Assembly (NCBI GenBank): GCA_013423325.1
Contig: BLJB01000058.1
Location: forward strand, 1-64,000
DNA: 64,000 bases
Source: Usnea hakonensis
Lineage: Eukaryota > Ascomycota > Lecanoromycetes > Lecanorales > Parmeliaceae
Reading direction: 5' to 3'
The position numbers were made by a program, and so were the translations under genes. Within the stretch, counting starts at the first letter, position 1; each line of letters begins with the position of its first letter. The notes below the pieces were generated by a model. The model had not been told where the DNA came from and did not search any database. It saw nothing but the letters and a program-made list of their open reading frames with translations. Of this stretch, positions 36,901 to 47,645 are shown piece after piece.

Positions 36901-38441
36901 AGCCGGACTTCGAAGAGATCTGTTACAACTATGCGTGTTACAATTGGCACGTGCACCTGAAGGCAATTTCAGCGCCACCAGTCCACTTGCTGCAGCAAAC
37001 AGAAAGATTCCTGGTGGGTTACGAGTTCGTGACCTGGTCAGAAGTTCTCTTTCGACTAGACAACGATGACTTCAGTGCTGCGATCGATGTACGCACAGAT
37101 TTGGAGTCATGGTTCAGTTTGCTTCCACCAGATGCGAAGCGCATCGTTCCCATCAATCAATACTTCGATCTGCCTTACAGGTCGCTTACAAGCTTCTTCG
37201 AAGAGAGTGGTAGCGACCGACTACTATCACTGCTCTGCGAGGCTAGACTTGGGGACTATTGGAGCTTGAATGGCAGCCCTGACATGGAAACAGGAACCAA
37301 TCTTTTGAAGAAGGTAGCAGAAGGCTTTCGAGAACTTCTGGGAGCAAGGAACCCGCTTTCGCTTCAAGCTGAGTGCAATTTTCTCATCGAGTACTCCTGG
37401 ATGAATCGCTGGTGCGAGGCGCACGATGGACTCTCCAGAGTTGCCAGGATCCAGCAGGAAGTTGTAGGAGAGGATCTGCCCGACTACTATTTGAGCCTTG
37501 AGTATGCCGCATGGGCTAACTACTCACTCACCAACTTCCATGATTCTACACAAGATCAAGCTAGGGCAACTGCAGGCTTGTATCGGACCGCAGGCCCTAC
37601 AAATAAGGAATGTCTTAGGAGTCAGATGTTTCAAGGTTGGACATTAGAGAGACAAGGACTGCTTGAGCAGGCCTTTTATCTGTTCGAGGATGTATGGAAA
37701 ATCTGGACGACGCTTACGGGTCCAGAGAATCCTATGTCGCAGATGGTGCAAAAATCCATTGCTTCAGTGCAATGGAAGAGGGGTGAGATGGAAAAGGCCG
37801 AGAAGCTCATGGTCGAAAACTTCGCCGCTCGCCAGCGAACTTTCACGATCAAAGCCGTCGTGACCATTGACTCTGGCTTTCAGCTTGCGATCATATACCG
37901 CGAGATGGACCGCCCCCAAGAGTCTCAGGCGCTCCTCAGTCTCATGAGCGAGGATGATGCTCTCAAAGATGAATTTGAGCGCTTTTGTCAGTTCGAGCAC
38001 CTCAGCGCTCTCTTAGAGCTTGATAAAGGAGCCTACTCGGCTGCTGAAATTCGTCTCAAGTCCTTACTACATCAAGCGACCGCTAGAGGCCGCGATGCCA
38101 ATAATAGAGAGCTTTTATGGGTTCGACTAACATTAGCTGATATGCTGAGAAAGCATGATAAGTCCGACGAAGCCGCTGCGCTTTTCGACGATATCGTGAG
38201 GCCAGCAAGCGAAGACACCGATTCTAATCAATCTCTAATTGAGGAGCCAGATACTCCGTATCAATTGGCCATTGCTGAAGAAGCTCTTAGGCACGTGCGG
38301 GTAGCTTCGTTTACGGAAGCAGATAGGCTACTTCGCGAAAATGGGCTCGAATGGGTCCGAAAGCAAGACTTTTGGATACTCTTCGGAGGGCCCATCACTG
38401 ACACCGCTGCTATGAAGGGAGCTTATGAGGCGCATAGATGA
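33938..38441 (+). CDS. STAND receptor: N-terminal helical domain, NACHT, TPR-like repeats
   Basis: Nine-exon model (33938-34060, 34117-34386, 34694-34892, 34949-35065, 35137-35199, 35253-35336, 35391-35444, 35505-35684, 35734-38441), 1265 residues, all phases consistent. A Thr/Ser-rich start leads to AVKLFNDSLTKDDKK and HITALVWGSIRGLL, a helical N-terminal domain (DUF7708-like). A coiled coil (EAKHAEGRESMKSEYQKQED) follows. Walker A GIPGCGKS (361-368) is split by intron 8. Walker B LTVDALDEC lies near 464-472. The C-terminal third holds tetratricopeptide-like helices (AFYLFEDVWKIWTTLTGPENP, KAEKLMVENFAARQRTF). Family members are cytosolic NLR-like sensors. Intron 2 is unusually long at 307 nt; an undetected exon there cannot be excluded. 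Confidence 0.8.
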
Positions 38442-38836
38442 AGATGATGATGAAGGGTCGTATACGTGTGTGGGCAGGTCTGTGGTCGAAGGCCTCGTGA
38501 GCCCGTTGATGGGTCACTGTCATAGGACACTCTTTGTTTGTTAGTTCTCGAGCACGATGATCAACTAGCTACTGGATATCAGCAATCATGGTCAAGGGTA
38601 CCGTCTATTGAGATTTTGCTTTAAGGTGATCAATGTAGATACCATGCCATGACAAAGAGATGGAATTTCGCTCAGGACAGATTTAAGTTTAGTATATTCA
38701 ATCAGCAACGCACCAAGATCATCGATTTTTCTACAGCTCGGCTTTCTGTAAGACTCTTCACATTCAAAAGTATCCGCAATTAGCGTTAGATCCTCCATCA
38801 CAGCCTGAAGCCAGGATTGGCTGTCTTCCTGCCTAG
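38442..38836. other. Intergenic, nothing convincing
   Basis: 3' flank of the NACHT-TPR gene. A minus-strand frame (38592-38801) was considered and rejected. No repeats seen. Confidence 0.45.
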
Positions 38837-39481
38837 CCTGAGTGTCTTAGCTCAAACAAAGGCAGCTTGGAGATTTTCTATGGGAATCTTGGCACAATAC
38901 CTTCAGTACCCGCCTTACTTCCCGCGTATTACTCTAGCCTGCACGTCTCGACCAAATCACGTTCAACAACCATCTTATCTTCTTCTTCGAGTACTCAAGC
39001 CTTGACGACGATTTCTACTCCCACGTCTTCACCTACCAATGAAATAAAAACAAGTTCTACAGCTGCAGTATCTCCGCCTGCCACTACGGCACCAACAGTT
39101 CCTACTTCTTCTATTTCTGCCTTTTTTTCCGCCATTGATACAACAACAACAGCGTCTTCAACGTCCAGCGCTCATAGTAGAGCAAAAAATGAAGCCCTAA
39201 ACGAGAAGTCAAAGACGGCTATTGGTATATCAATACCGATGGCAATCCTCGCCGTCGGCTTCATTGCTTGGTGGCTCCTAAAGCGTCGACACTCACATAT
39301 GGTAACCAGCCCGCATGACGAAATCGTTGAGAATGCCACTGCAAACGACTACGCACCAGAGCCACACTCTCCAGGCGAGCTTCCGACTGGACTGGATCGT
39401 GCGGAACTTGTGACGTCGCACTGGGATTCCGCTGAGTTGCCATTCAGCCATGAGATTTTTGAGATTGCGCACCGGGCTTGA
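38837..39481 (+). pseudogene. Single-pass Ser/Thr-rich membrane protein, 5' truncated
   Basis: An open frame of 214 residues with no ATG before the mature domain. It begins SLEIFYGNLGTIPSVP and continues as a long Ser/Thr-rich stalk (about 30-110), one membrane helix (IGISIPMAILAVGFIAWWLL) with a KRRHSH stop-transfer, and an acidic cytosolic tail. This is the C-terminal architecture of fungal wall-sensor-like proteins. The signal peptide and extracellular domain are missing, and only 395 bp separate it from the NACHT-TPR gene. It may be a relic or have undetected upstream exons. Confidence 0.45.
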
Positions 39482-41768
39482 TTCTTGGTAGTGAGAAGCA
39501 AAGCGGCTTCTGATACTAGTGGCCTCATACTGACGCTGTCAGATTTTGAAAATAGTCCTTTGGAAGCGCAGACTGGCCAAACCTCCATCTTCTGGCTGGA
39601 TTCCGGATACAACATATTGAGCACATTTTGCAACCGTCATGGTTGCAACTTACAGAGAGAGTACCTGTCACCAAGGAAAATCTTGTAGGTCCTTGGTAAC
39701 ATTGACGAAACTATGCGAAGGCCCTGCGAGTCAGCGTAAGATACTTACAGAATGAGTAAATGAATCAGATAATGCAAGATTTCATTCAACGTGCAGACCA
39801 GAGTGCCAGCTGGCTTCTCACGCAGAAGTGTAACGCATATCCAATCTCCCGCCTTCGTGCAAAGCCCTATGAAGTCGAGCTTGGCCCTCTTCAATCAACA
39901 ATCGACCGGCAAAGGAGGGTGAGTCTTCTGGACGCAAACTCCTTCGAGACAGCGATCCTCATGATTTCCGAGTTTGGCTTGTTTTTATTTGGAGAGGAGT
40001 CCTCTGTTTATAGATGATGTTTAGCAAACTATCCTCTTTATGTCTCTATTTTCGCTGAATACGGGTTTGATTGATGCAGACAGGGTATTCACTCCCGCTA
40101 TCTTAATCATGAATATTAGAAAACTATGACTTAGCCTCTGCACAATATTCCAATCTACACACGCTCAACCAACCGCATTCCATCTATTCCCAATCCCTCC
40201 CCACTCCCTACCTCCCCCACCTACCCCTCTAATACAAAATCCCCTTCCAAAAACCTATCAAAACCATCTAATACCCCCTTCCCATAACCCCACAACACCA
40301 AAACAAAAACATCCCACTCAAAATAAAACAAAACACCAATCTATTAAACCCCGCACTCTCTTTTCCCATGTAGATAAGACAGCAAAAGAGAAACGCCACG
40401 CCCCAAATGGGCAGGCATCCTGTTATTTGTCTTCGGGCCTGTGTATCCGTGGGGAGCTTCGAGCTGGTCTCGATAAATGTGGTGCTGGCTAGATGGTGGG
40501 TTTGGTAAGGGACTCTTCGGGAGAGGGGGATGAGGGATAAGTATGTTGATAGGAGAGAGAGAGAAACGAAAGCCGAAAATATTGATCCGTAGAAGAAATA
40601 GAAAAAAAATCTGAACATCGCAGGTGCAACAACTACGCCCCCTATCACTCTCCTTAAGATAATATACTTGTTGCGCCCTTTTTCGCAGCCACGGCCTCAC
40701 AGAATATGCGATCGCAACAATTGTCCCCGTGTGGTAAACCATAAATAGAAAATCTATCACTCACAGAGGCCAGAGTTCTGTTTCTTGGTGATGCAAGGGT
40801 GCAGCGCAGTGTACAGACAGCGGGAGGGAGAGGGGGGGGAGGGGGCAGGTCCAACATCCCTCACTCCATCCACCCACCCCCAACTCACCCTCTTCCCCAA
40901 CCAGCTAGCAAACCGCCGCACTCCTCACCTTCTATTCATGTACCTCAAAGCTCCACTCCCAACCGCCTCTCCGAACCTCACCCCATCCCACCCCACCTTC
41001 TCTTTCCCGTTCCCTACTCCAACCCATTTTGAACCCCCCCCCTGCCTCTATTCTAGAACTAAATCCGAAATCTGAAGGCCAGTCCCAACTTTGTATCCGA
41101 TCGGACATCGCGGCTACAGATTGTGAGTAATGCTGTGGAGATGTAGATGGTTTCTCGCTTGGGCTCGAGTGTGATGGGTAGAGAAGGGAGGTGGTGCATG
41201 GTTGGCGCTCGTGAAGGGTACTGATAGTGGAGATAGAATAAGAGAGTAGGGGGAAGAACGCGTGTTATGTGACATATCTTTTGCTGTTGAAGTATTGACT
41301 TTTTTGGGATGATTGCAACCACCTCTGATGATAGATGATGATAGAGCAAGGGAGAGAGAGAGAAAGAGATGTATCCACATCCTCCCACCCCCAGCATTCA
41401 CTTCCCCCCCCCCACCCAAATCCTCCTAATATACCACCCCCTTCGCCATCCCAAACCCCCTCTCCCTCCTTTCTCAGCGACCAAGAAGAATAATGAGGCT
41501 ACATACCCTCAAAACAGCCTTCCCCACACACTCCCCAGTCCTACTGTGGCGACGATAGAGCCTGGACCACTGAAGTAACTAGAACGCTCTTCCAGTCCAA
41601 CTATCCCAAGACATGCACACACCTCTTCCATATCTCCTTCCCTTCCACCGTGTGACGTCTGAAGGCCTACGTTAGCGGCTATCAACCAGCAGGCCGTGAG
41701 GTTGAAGGTAGCGCCGGTTCCGACGTGGGTGAAGGATGCCTGCGAGTGGGCCGACACCGAATCATAGC
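39482..41768. other. Gene-poor region
   Basis: No strong gene. Several C-rich blocks (40140-40300, 40850-41060, 41380-41480) inflate open frames. One minus-strand hydrophobic frame (40268-40618) is listed with low confidence. A minus-strand open frame around 41509-41780 (SHSQASF-type start, GATFNLTACWLIAANV helix) could be an exon of an unrecognised membrane protein. Confidence 0.4.
40268..40618 (-). CDS. Small hydrophobic membrane protein, doubtful
   Basis: A frame of 116 residues from the first ATG (MFRFFFYFFYGSIFSAFVSL) with three or four predicted membrane helices (SIFSAFVSLSLLSTYLSLI, WGVAFLFCCLIYMG, VFCFILSGMFLFWCCGVMG) and a polar loop between. No family recognised. The sequence around it is low-complexity, so it may be spurious. 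Confidence 0.28.
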   Translation of the reverse strand: MFRFFFYFFYGSIFSAFVSLSLLSTYLSLIPLSRRVPYQTHHLASTTFIETSSKLPTDTQARRQITGCLPIWGVAFLFCCLIYMGKESAGFNRLVFCFILSGMFLFWCCGVMGRGY

Positions 41769-42158
41769 TTAGGAAGTAAGATACCAGATAGACAGGATAA
41801 GAGAAAGGAGTAGTAGACCGACCAGAAGCGAAGAGAGACGATTATTCGGTCTAGGTATAACGCTACCTGGCCCGGATCTCGCTGCAGCCTTCTTGGTATT
41901 TGCGTCGAACCGATCTGAAGCCGTTCTGGCCGAAGACAGTTTCGTTTCTTCCTGCGACTGCCGTCTGCGACGGGAGGTGTCCGATGTAGACGGTTTGTTT
42001 ATCTCCGACTGGACAATTGGTTGAATTTCTGATCCGTTACGATCCCGAGATGAGTCGGGTGACGGTCCATTCTTGTCAAGAGCGGAGGGAGGGTCGTACA
42101 CAGCATCACTATGCGTTCGATCGTACTCAAATTCCCTTAAAGTATTTATCCAGTCCAT
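41769..42158 (-). CDS. Putative tail-anchored protein, unknown function
   Basis: A single exon of 129 residues from the first ATG (MDWINTLREFEYDRTHSDAV). The body is polar and Ser/Arg-rich (DTSRRRRQSQEETK). The protein ends in one hydrophobic helix, RLSSLLVGLLLLSLILSIWY, with three residues after it. This is the layout of a tail-anchored endomembrane protein. No domain was recognised. A GTAGCG donor within the frame leaves an alternative splice form possible. Confidence 0.42.
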   Translation of the reverse strand: MDWINTLREFEYDRTHSDAVYDPPSALDKNGPSPDSSRDRNGSEIQPIVQSEINKPSTSDTSRRRRQSQEETKLSSARTASDRFDANTKKAAARSGPGSVIPRPNNRLSSLLVGLLLLSLILSIWYLTS

Positions 42159-43125
42159 TTCGGCAGAGAGTAGAAGCAAGATAAGGGCTAGTCAAGACGT
42201 GAGTAGTATTCGTAGTCCACGGAACCGTTTGTCCACACTGTGCATGACGAAGATAGGCTAAGCGGAGGAGAAATGCATGAAAAAAGGTAGTATTCGGAAG
42301 TCTGACGAGCTGAGCGAAATTTTTCTTCGCTTGCGATCACACGAAGTGTTGCTGTAGAAAAGAAGCGACGGAGGAATATATGAAAGAGAGAATCAGGCAA
42401 CAGGGTCCAGCAATCAAGCTGACGCGGGCTAAGTAACAAGCGGCAGCAAATCGCAGCTCTAAGATTGAATTCTTCTCCATGCAAGGTGTATGATGAAATC
42501 ACAGGATACGTCGTAGATGATTGCCTTTGGGTAGATGGTATTTTACCATCCTTCGGGAAATTGCCGGCATTGGCTGAGCTCTCTAAAAAAGACGTAAGAT
42601 ACCTATGAGTGTAAGTTACTCAAATCCTACATTTTCAATTACATTCCGTTTTTTGAACATGAACCAATTTACATGCCTACCATTTCTCTCGCAGTATGAT
42701 CAGAAAATCGCAAGATGGTAATAATCAAGTAAACCTTCGGGAATGATTCAGCAGAGGCTTCATATGGTATTTTCAAATGCACTCAGATAGCCTCTTTCAA
42801 AAGCCTGCAAATTGCGCAGAGTAATAGAAAAGGGTTTGCATCGCTAGCAAGCCTAGTTAGACAAAGAAGGATTCCGCATGCAGAAAGCCGTGTCATATGT
42901 CCTTTTGCATGATGCGCAATCTATGTAATCATCTATTTTAGTTCCCCGGTGTACAAATTCTTTTCTAGTAAGTAGCCCACCGTGGCAGTTCCCCAGAGTC
43001 TCCTAATGACCCCCTGTAGACTCAGCTGCACATAAGATTCAAACCCCTCATTATTTCGGGAGATCAGACGGATACGACAATATCGTTGAGAGACAGTCTC
43101 GTTGCAACCTTGACAGATCACTATT
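42159..43125. other. Intergenic, no gene seen
   Basis: 5' flank of the tail-anchored frame and 3' flank of the dehydrogenase gene. AT-rich and without repeats or long conserved frames. Confidence 0.5.
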
Positions 43126-44196
43126 CTATGCTGCTACGTTCTGCGTACGAAGGATCCGCTCCACACCTCTCTGTATCTGCTCATCCCGATCGTCTACAGG
43201 CTCATACCCCAATCTGTCTCTGGCTTTACGAATCGAATATGTCCGTGGGTAACAAGTGCGTGCCATGACTTGCCTCCTCAGAATCTTGGGCCGAATCAGT
43301 CCTAGAGTAAAAACCCAATACATCCATTCGACCGCACTGGCCAGGGCCAAGAAGAACCAAGCTGGGATGACCGTTACCTCCTTCAGAGCTGTCTTGTCAC
43401 CCGCAGCAGACCATATCTGACGCTCAAGTGTCCAAAATGGAACGGAATTGCCGTCTGTAATGAAGAAGGCTTCGCCATCCACCTTTCCACTTCCATCTTT
43501 TGCTTGCCAAAGAAGTGCTTTGGCAGCGAGTATGTGAGATCGCGCAGCGTTTGCGGCTGACACTGCATCAAACAAGTTACTATTATCTCCGATCTGCCAC
43601 CGCTGACGACCCTCTTGGAGGGCACGAACACTAACTGGGATCAACTGGCTGTCGTGATCGCCGTACACAACTGCAAGCCGAAGGCAGAGTGTACGCAGAT
43701 CACCCATGCCGTTTGCATCCAGCACAGCTTGGTCGGCGATAGCCTTGGTCTTTGCGTAGTAATCGCCATAAGAGGCAATCGTGAACATTTGAGCATCCTC
43801 TGTTATGAAGCTGTGTGAGTCGCCTTCCATGACTTCAACGGTTGAAGTGTAGATAAGAGCCCTGACAGAGTCACTTGCGATAGCGGCTTTGAGAAGGGTT
43901 TGTGTTCCTTTCACGTTGATTTCCTCGAAGTCACGGCCACCGCTAGACTTCCCAGTGGCATGTGGTGAAGCAGCGTTGATGATGAGGCTGGGTTGAATCT
44001 CGGCAAGCAGGTATCGTAGTTGTTCGAACGAAGTGAGGCTTCCGCTATGGTAGTGAGCGCCTTCGACTAGCTTGCTGGATGGGTTTCGACTCATGACATG
44101 GATGGAAGACCAGGTCGAGTCTTGAATGAAGGCATTGACGATATGGTATCCCACAAACCCACACCCTCCAACGATAAGAACCCTTTGCTCAGGCAT
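43126..44196 (-). CDS. 3-beta-HSD/Erg26-like NAD(P)-dependent dehydrogenase (copy 1)
   Basis: A single exon of 356 residues. The Rossmann glycine motif GGCGFVG lies at residues 10-16. The NINAASPHATG segment and TSTVEVMEG strand are followed by the catalytic YAKTK (YxxxK). The rest shows 3-beta-hydroxysteroid dehydrogenase/sterol C4-decarboxylase features: RLAVVYGDHDSQLIP, GDNSNLFDAVSAANAA, GEAFFITDGNSVPFW, and a C-terminal YSIRKARDRLGYEP box. A hydrophobic segment, FFLALASAVEWMYWVFTLG, probably anchors it to membranes. It resembles the gene at 50.1-51.2 kb in size and motif order. In secondary metabolism such enzymes oxidise 3-hydroxyl groups of steroids or triterpenoids; the substrate here is unknown. 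Intact. Confidence 0.86.
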   Translation of the reverse strand: MPEQRVLIVGGCGFVGYHIVNAFIQDSTWSSIHVMSRNPSSKLVEGAHYHSGSLTSFEQLRYLLAEIQPSLIINAASPHATGKSSGGRDFEEINVKGTQTLLKAAIASDSVRALIYTSTVEVMEGDSHSFITEDAQMFTIASYGDYYAKTKAIADQAVLDANGMGDLRTLCLRLAVVYGDHDSQLIPVSVRALQEGRQRWQIGDNSNLFDAVSAANAARSHILAAKALLWQAKDGSGKVDGEAFFITDGNSVPFWTLERQIWSAAGDKTALKEVTVIPAWFFLALASAVEWMYWVFTLGLIRPKILRRQVMARTCYPRTYSIRKARDRLGYEPVDDRDEQIQRGVERILRTQNVAA

Positions 44197-44868
44197 TGAT
44201 TTAGTGCAGATAGTAGAAGCGGGGAGACCCTAGAGCGTTTGAGCAATGTTCGTTGCTGGGTTCGAATCCTGGGATGACTTGAAGCTGTATCCCCGCCTAC
44301 GGGTCCGTGTAGTTGGCTTTGGTTGAGGGAAAAACGTGGGCCTGGCTTCCAGAGCGGGCTTCAAGATGTGAACGCGTCTGAAACGACCGATGGTAATATG
44401 AACGTGCTATCGTGCTTGGCCTGCTATTACCTAGGTCGAATCCTTCTCACTCTCGAATAGGTGTACTGGGGGGGCGTCCTTTCAGACTGGGCGTATCTTG
44501 AGTTGCAAGTCGGGAGCTGCAAGAACCTCTGATAATGATCCTCAGACCCTGGTACCTTTACATGTAATGCAATAGTTGAGTGGGTGTCGACTTGAACGTG
44601 TAGGTGGTACAACCTGTTTGCAAATTGAGTGAAGTTTTTTCGGGAGGAAAATCAGGAAATTAGAAAGTCGAGAAATATATCAACAACGCATAACATATAG
44701 GACTTCTGATGAACTGCAATAGAGAGAGCATACCTAATTTTAGTATCTGATAGCTTTGTATATACTACATGTTACGAAATATGGTGATTGTAGTGGGCTT
44801 GTTCATTGAGATTAAAGGCGTTCGGAACAACGATAATCCGGCCCTCCGCGAATATCCTTGCGAAGTAG
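44197..44868. other. Intergenic
   Basis: Promoter side of the dehydrogenase gene. A GGTTCGAATCC string at 44259-44269 resembles a tRNA B box but no tRNA can be folded around it (see rejected items). Confidence 0.5.
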
Positions 44869-45291
44869 GGTGATGGGATAGATAACAGAAGAATACAATC
44901 TTCGCTTTTCCAAAATTGGTATCTTTCCGGTATTGGCAAGTCTGTTACGGCCGAATCTCGTGATGCCATCCGACTTGGGTCCTCTAAACCCCGTGATCGG
45001 TCAAGAGTCGATTTTGGATTTTTCAGTGACCCTGCGGACTCTGCAATGGCAAGAAAAGCTGTTCGCCTAGCATTGCAATTTGGTGATGCAATGAAGGCAC
45101 AAGGTTTCCCTCTTATAGGTGACGTTGCAATTCCCAAGTCTTCCGACGAGGAAATTGATAGATATATCCGCCATCGAGCAAAGACAACGTACCATTACTC
45201 AAGGATATGCAAGATGGCCCCTCAGTTTGATGCGCAAGCTCCAGGAGTAGTGGATGACTCGTTACAGCTGCATAGCTCAATAATATTGTGA
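44869..45291 (+). pseudogene. GMC oxidoreductase fragment
   Basis: An open frame without start or upstream exons carries the C-terminal part of a GMC flavoenzyme: SVTAESRDAIRLG, SRVDFGFFSDPADSAMARKAV, and the substrate-domain motif TTYHYSRICKMAPQFDAQAPGVVD with the His expected near the active site. It then ends DDSLQLHSS-stop, where family members continue with a LRVADASIFP-type segment and a second catalytic residue. Both ends are therefore lost and the protein cannot be active. It lies 50 bp before a broken MFS gene. Confidence 0.6.
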
Positions 45292-45342
45292 TCAGGAGTT
45301 GAGAAATCGCTTTTTCTCATCATTTCGTTCGCATCTTTCTAC

Positions 45343-47130
45343 ATGTCTGCCTACATTTCTGGCCACGTCCAGATGGGCAGATTACCTAGCGATGTGGAGC
45401 GGAAGGAGGAGTCTCCGGACCCTGCAATCGTATCTGCTGAACATGACTCCCTGATCTTTGACAACGCTCAAGATCCATGCATAGCTATCAATTGGAAGCC
45501 GAGTAAGAAATGGACGCTCATCTTTACGCTTTCCTCCATGACCTTCATAACTTATGCCTTCCCCTCACCTTATGGAATCCATACACAGCTGATCAAGAAA
45601 AAGCGCCCTCGCCTCAGCAATGTTTGCTCCGGGAGTACCTCAGCTCATGAGCGAATTTCATTCGAGCAATAGCTTACTGGCTTCCCTTGTAGTTTCCATA
45701 TACATCTTAGGAAACGCTTTTAGTCCCATCGTGCTCGCTCCCTTATCCGGTACGCAAAGGGTTTTATCGGCTCCTGTCTCTACCTTCCTGATGTGAAGCA
45801 AAGGCAATTAACACAACACGGCAGAGTTATATGGTCGCTCGCCTATTTACCACGCCACCAATATTCTGTTCATTATCTTAACAGTGGCGTGCGCACTTAG
45901 CTCAAGCCTCGACATGTTGGTTGTATTTCGCTTTCTACGAGGCACAGCTGGCTCCGCGGCAGTTGCACTTGGTGGAGAAAATGTAGCCGACGTCTTCATA
46001 CAAGAGGAGCGAGGTAAAGCGATTGCGCTATGGGCTATGTGCCCTTTACTTGGTCCGGTCGTAGGTCCTATTATGGGCGGATTCCTGTCGGCAAGTCTGG
46101 GCTGGAGGTGGGTATTCTGGGTTTTAGCAATCGCGGTAAGCCCGTGCTCCTCAGTGACTCACTTTTCCAATGGAAACTAAGGCATTGAGTCCGCCAGGCC
46201 ACCGTCGTCATTATCGCCTATTTCTTCTTTGTCCCAGAGACTTATTCGGTTGTAATTCTACAACGCAAGACAGTCCGTCTCCGAAAGGAGCTGGAAAGCC
46301 CTCTTCTCCGATCGAAAATGGATTCTGGACTTTCCCTGAGTCTCGCATTCCGGTAGGCCATCGTCCGGCCGCTCAAAATGCTCTTGTCGCCTCGCTTGCC
46401 ACGCTTTCGGCTGTTGTCTACGGCTACCTCTACTTGGTATTCACTACTATAACTGACGTCTTTGAGAACAATTATGGTTTCTCAACTAACGTTGTTGGTC
46501 TTACCTTCATCGGCGTAGGCGTGGGAATGATGACTGGTGTCGCTGCTTTCGGTGCCATTTCAGATCGGATCCTAATCAGCAAAGTACGAGCAAACAATGG
46601 CGAATTGAAGCCGGAGTATCGACTCTCAATTATGATACCGGGAGGTCTTTGCACGCCTATCGGCTTCTTCATCTATGGGTGGACTACTCAGTATCGAGTC
46701 TTCTGGCTTGTTCCAATCATTGGGACCTCATTGATCGGAGCAGGCGTAATGGCATATTTTGTAAGTCTCTCTCTTCTATCTAAATGGAGCATTTCAGGAT
46801 CCTAGAGTACTCAGAGCATCTTAACCGTGTTGCTGCCTAAGATAAAATAGCATACCTAGTCTGACAATCTCACCCCAGATCCCCATACAAGCCTACCTTC
46901 TCGACGCCTTCACCGTCCACGCCGCTTCCGCTCTAGCCGCTAACGCAATCTGGCGCTCCATCTTCGGCGCCTTGATTCCCCTAGAGGGTCTTCCAATGTA
47001 CAGTGCGCTAGGTCTTGGGTGGGGGAACTCACTTCTCGGCTTCATATCGATTCTTCTGATACCAGTACCGACGGCCATATTGGTCTATGGGGAGCGCATT
47101 CGCAAGAATGCTTGTTTTGATGTAGACTAA
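45343..47130 (+). pseudogene. DHA1-type MFS transporter, disrupted
   Basis: Segments of a Tpo1/fluconazole-resistance-like drug:H+ antiporter are clear. They are NWKPSKKWTLIFTLSSMTF (exon from 45343), MFAPGVPQLMSEFHSSNSLL (45618-45749), ELYGRSPIYHATN and GGFLSASLGWRWVFW (45825-46135), VVYGYLYLVFTT (within 46198-46760), and a final exon (46879-47130) with YLLDAFTVHAASALAAN. Three lesions separate them. The first intron donor reads TTATGC where GTATGC is expected. An in-frame TAG lies at 46354-46356. A shift of frame falls near 46375-46395, between RPLKML and ASLATLSAVV. Sequencing error could explain one of these but hardly all three. Confidence 0.65.
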
Positions 47131-47645
47131 ATTCTTGAATATCCATTTGTCTTTCATGAATCGATTGCTTGCATCATCTCTAGTGCCACTGAAACGATAG
47201 TTTTGAGACTTGATGGTAACCTGGTGTGATCAGGAACAGCGAACCATGAAAACGGTCGCCCCAACAATAAAGGACGCAGCCCACATATCCATAGCCAAGG
47301 ACTCGTGTCGCCCGCAGTCCAAGTACCGAGAACAACCAGCGATCCAACCATCCATAATAATTCACTAAATCACCACTCGCAGCTAAATTGCCACATGCCG
47401 GCAATCAATCTCGTACCTCCACAGAAAAAGACTCGCCTTATCGAAGCCCGGCAAACACTAGGACATGGGAAAAAAAGTCATGAAAATAGTAATTGTGTTG
47501 ACCACAGAAGCCCTAAATACATATAACACACCTCATGCAGGTCAATATATGACCACGCCTCAAACGCTACATACACTCCTCTATCCCTCGACTTATCATC
47601 GACACATTCTTCGCAAACACAACAAATGGAATTAAGGTTTTGTGA
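47131..47645. other. Intergenic
   Basis: 3' flank of the MFS pseudogene and promoter of the phosphatase gene. No gene or repeat of note. Confidence 0.5.

Noticed and set aside
38592..38801. Minus-strand 69-residue frame with protein-like composition
   Set aside because: No downstream exon continues it and no family is recognised.
40785..41578. Pro/Ser-rich plus-strand frames
   Set aside because: They coincide with C-homopolymer-rich intergenic DNA and lack any coding hallmark.
44221..44280. tRNA-like B box (GGTTCGAATCC at 44259-44269)
   Set aside because: A T-arm can be drawn, but no matching acceptor stem, D-arm or anticodon arm could be found upstream at the required distance.
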